From Candidatus Auribacterota bacterium (lineage in GTDB: Bacteria; Auribacterota; JAFGBW01): a stretch of DNA of 15,096 bases. Of the stretch, positions 13,469 to 15,096 are shown in pieces. The notes below the pieces were generated by a model. The model saw nothing but the letters and a program-made list of their open reading frames with translations, did no database searches and was not told where the DNA came from. The DNA lies in contig JAFGBW010000283.1 of assembly GCA_016932965.1 (NCBI GenBank), positions 1 to 15,096 of the forward strand, read 5' to 3'. Both the position numbers and the translations under genes were made by a program. Position 1 is the stretch's first letter. Every line of letters begins with the position of its first letter.

Positions 13469-15096
13469 ATGGAAGAAGATTTTTTAAATCTAATCAGTCG
13501 AACAAGAAACATCGGAATATCTGCTCATATAGACAGTGGCAAAACAACATTGACCGAACGGTTGTTATATTATTCCAAGAAAATCCATAAGATAGAGGAA
13601 GTCAAAGGCGGGGGTGCCGGCGCCACAATGGATTTCATGGATTTGGAGCGTGAAAAAGGGATTACCATCACGTCCGCCGCCACCACTATTTTCTGGAAGA
13701 ATGTCCGGATCAATATCATTGACACACCTGGCCATGTGGATTTTACGGTGGAGGTGGAGCGTTCGCTCCGTGTTCTAGACGGCGCGATTCTGGTTTTATG
13801 CGGTGTGGGAGGCGTTCAGTCCCAGTCCCTGACGGTGGACAGACAGATGAAACGCTATCATGTTCCCAGGCTTGTTTTTATCAATAAATTAGACCGGATT
13901 GGTGCTGACCCTTTCAAGGTCGTGGAACAGATCAAGGAAAAGTTGAAATTGAATCCTGTCATGATCCAACTCCCAATCGGTCTGGAGGATTCGCATAAGG
14001 GTGTCGTGGATCTCATTACTATGAAAGGCTATGTCAATGAAGGGGACAACGGAGAGATCCTGAATGAAATTCCCATCCCTGAAAACTTGATACAGCAGGC
14101 TAAAGAAAAACGGTATGAAATGCTGGATACCCTTTCCCAGTATGATGATGAAATGATGGAATTGATGTTGGAAGAAAAAGAGCCGGGAGAAGAAATCATA
14201 CAACGGGCCATAAAAAAGGGTACGCAGACATTGAAGATGGTTGCGGTCCTTGTGGGCTCTGCTTTTAAAAATAAGGGCGTTCAGAAACTCATGGACGCGG
14301 TGGCGGCTTATCTTCCTTCTCCTTTGGAAGCGATCCGCACTAAAGCCATGGATGTCAGGGATCCGAGTAAGGTCACCTTATTGGAACCGGATAAGGATAA
14401 ACCTCTTGTCTGCATGGCGTTCAAATTGACTGAAGAATCATTCGGGCAGCTCACCTATACACGCATATATCAGGGAACGCTGAGGAAAGGGGAGTCAGTC
14501 ATTCTTTCCAGGACCAATAAGCAGGTGCGAATTGGGAGACTGGTCAGGATGCATGCCAATGACCGCAGCAATATTGACTATGCCTGGGCAGGAGATATCA
14601 TTGCCATGATAGGCGTGGATTGCGCGTCCGGCGATACGTTTTGCGGGGAGGGAGTGAGTGTTTCCTGTGAGAGTATGCATGTTGCGCAGCCTGTGATTTC
14701 TATGTCTGTCAATGCAAAAGACAATGAATCCAGCCTCAAAATGATGAAGGCGCTTCAGCGTTTCATGCGGGAGGATCCGACGTTCCGTGTGTCTTCGAAT
14801 GAGGAGACGAGTGAGACCATCATCAGCGGGATGGGGGAGCTTCATCTTGAAATTTACGTAGAGCGTATCAGGCGTGAATATAAAGTGGATGTCCAGGTTG
14901 GAAAACCGCAGGTGAATTACAGGGAAACCATCACATCCAAAGCAGAAATGGATCATCTGCATAAAAAGCAATCCGGCGGTGCCGGACAATTTGCCGGCGT
15001 GGTAGGAGAGATTTATCCTTTGCCTGAGACTTCAGAAGAGAATTTCGAATTTGATAATCAGGTCAAGGGCGGAAATATCCCGTCCGAATATATCCC
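13469..15096 (+). CDS. fusA: Translation elongation factor G, EFG1/spdEFG-type, 3' end outside window
   Basis: EF-G is the ribosomal GTPase that drives tRNA-mRNA translocation. The window holds the first 542 codons ([16 protein letters not shown] onward), about three-quarters of the usual 690-700. The GTPase elements are intact: G1 AHIDSGKTT (19-27), REKGITI (61-67), DTPGH with the catalytic His89 (85-89), NKLD (139-142) and the G5 GSAFK. Domain II begins at about 305, and domain III contains [19 protein letters not shown]. The [11 protein letters not shown]-loop (not IDAGKTTTTE) and the [19 protein letters not shown] and [30 protein letters not shown] segments match mitochondrial EFG1 and the spd-type EFG1 of spirochaetes and planctomycetes rather than canonical bacterial fusA. 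AGAAGGA (13455-13461) is 7 nt before the ATG. There is no rpsL, rpsG or tuf next to it, so the usual str operon is absent. Whether it is the only EF-G in the cell cannot be told from this window. Confidence 0.93.
   Translation, partial: MEEDFLNLISRTRNIGISAHIDSGKTTLTERLLYYSKKIHKIEEVKGGGAGATMDFMDLEREKGITITSAATTIFWKNVRINIIDTPGHVDFTVEVERSLRVLDGAILVLCGVGGVQSQSLTVDRQMKRYHVPRLVFINKLDRIGADPFKVVEQIKEKLKLNPVMIQLPIGLEDSHKGVVDLITMKGYVNEGDNGEILNEIPIPENLIQQAKEKRYEMLDTLSQYDDEMMELMLEEKEPGEEIIQRAIKKGTQTLKMVAVLVGSAFKNKGVQKLMDAVAAYLPSPLEAIRTKAMDVRDPSKVTLLEPDKDKPLVCMAFKLTEESFGQLTYTRIYQGTLRKGESVILSRTNKQVRIGRLVRMHANDRSNIDYAWAGDIIAMIGVDCASGDTFCGEGVSVSCESMHVAQPVISMSVNAKDNESSLKMMKALQRFMREDPTFRVSSNEETSETIISGMGELHLEIYVERIRREYKVDVQVGKPQVNYRETITSKAEMDHLHKKQSGGAGQFAGVVGEIYPLPETSEENFEFDNQVKGGNIPSEYI

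Overview
The window looks like chromosomal DNA from a Gram-negative-type (diderm) bacterium with moderate GC. An outer membrane is implied by a complete TonB-dependent receptor. Three proteins point away from ordinary Proteobacteria or Firmicutes. The topoisomerase IV-like pair is of the kind I associate with Bacteroidetes, Chlamydiae and related FCB/PVC lineages. The EF-G carries P-loop and switch signatures of the mitochondrial EFG1/spirochaete-planctomycete (spd) EFG1 subfamily. I cannot name a phylum from sequence alone.

Layout. Positions 1-3917 (minus strand) hold a two-gene topoisomerase operon, parE then parC. ParC runs off the left edge. A 106-bp divergent intergenic region with a perfect 9-bp inverted repeat separates it from a plus-strand CheB-like protein (4024-5088). 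That protein has an intact receiver domain, but its methylesterase domain has lost the catalytic serine and histidine. Next come argininosuccinate synthase (5280-6542) with its own terminator, a strong sigma70-like promoter, a leader of about 220 nt, and a TonB-dependent receptor (6907-9072) closed by a strong hairpin terminator.

Positions 9259-13015 form a surface-glycan module: a small PglC/WcaJ-type phosphoglycosyl transferase, a membrane-bound CapD/WbpM/PglF-type nucleotide-sugar dehydratase, and a WbpE-like sugar aminotransferase. The last two genes share a 4-bp ATGA overlap. A 145-bp AT-rich element with imperfect 25-bp terminal inverted repeats separates the transferase from the dehydratase. 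After a 453-bp region without a convincing gene, an EF-G gene begins at 13469 and runs off the right edge.

Together the glycan genes would make and load an amino-sugar onto a lipid carrier as the first step of O-antigen, capsule or glycoprotein glycan assembly. The remaining genes look like independent units (DNA topology, arginine synthesis, nutrient uptake, translation) with their own start and stop signals. No CRISPR array, tRNA, rRNA, insertion sequence or phage gene was recognised. The most unusual items are the degenerate CheB, the fold-back element inside the glycan locus, and the substitutions at quinolone-pocket positions in both topoisomerase subunits.
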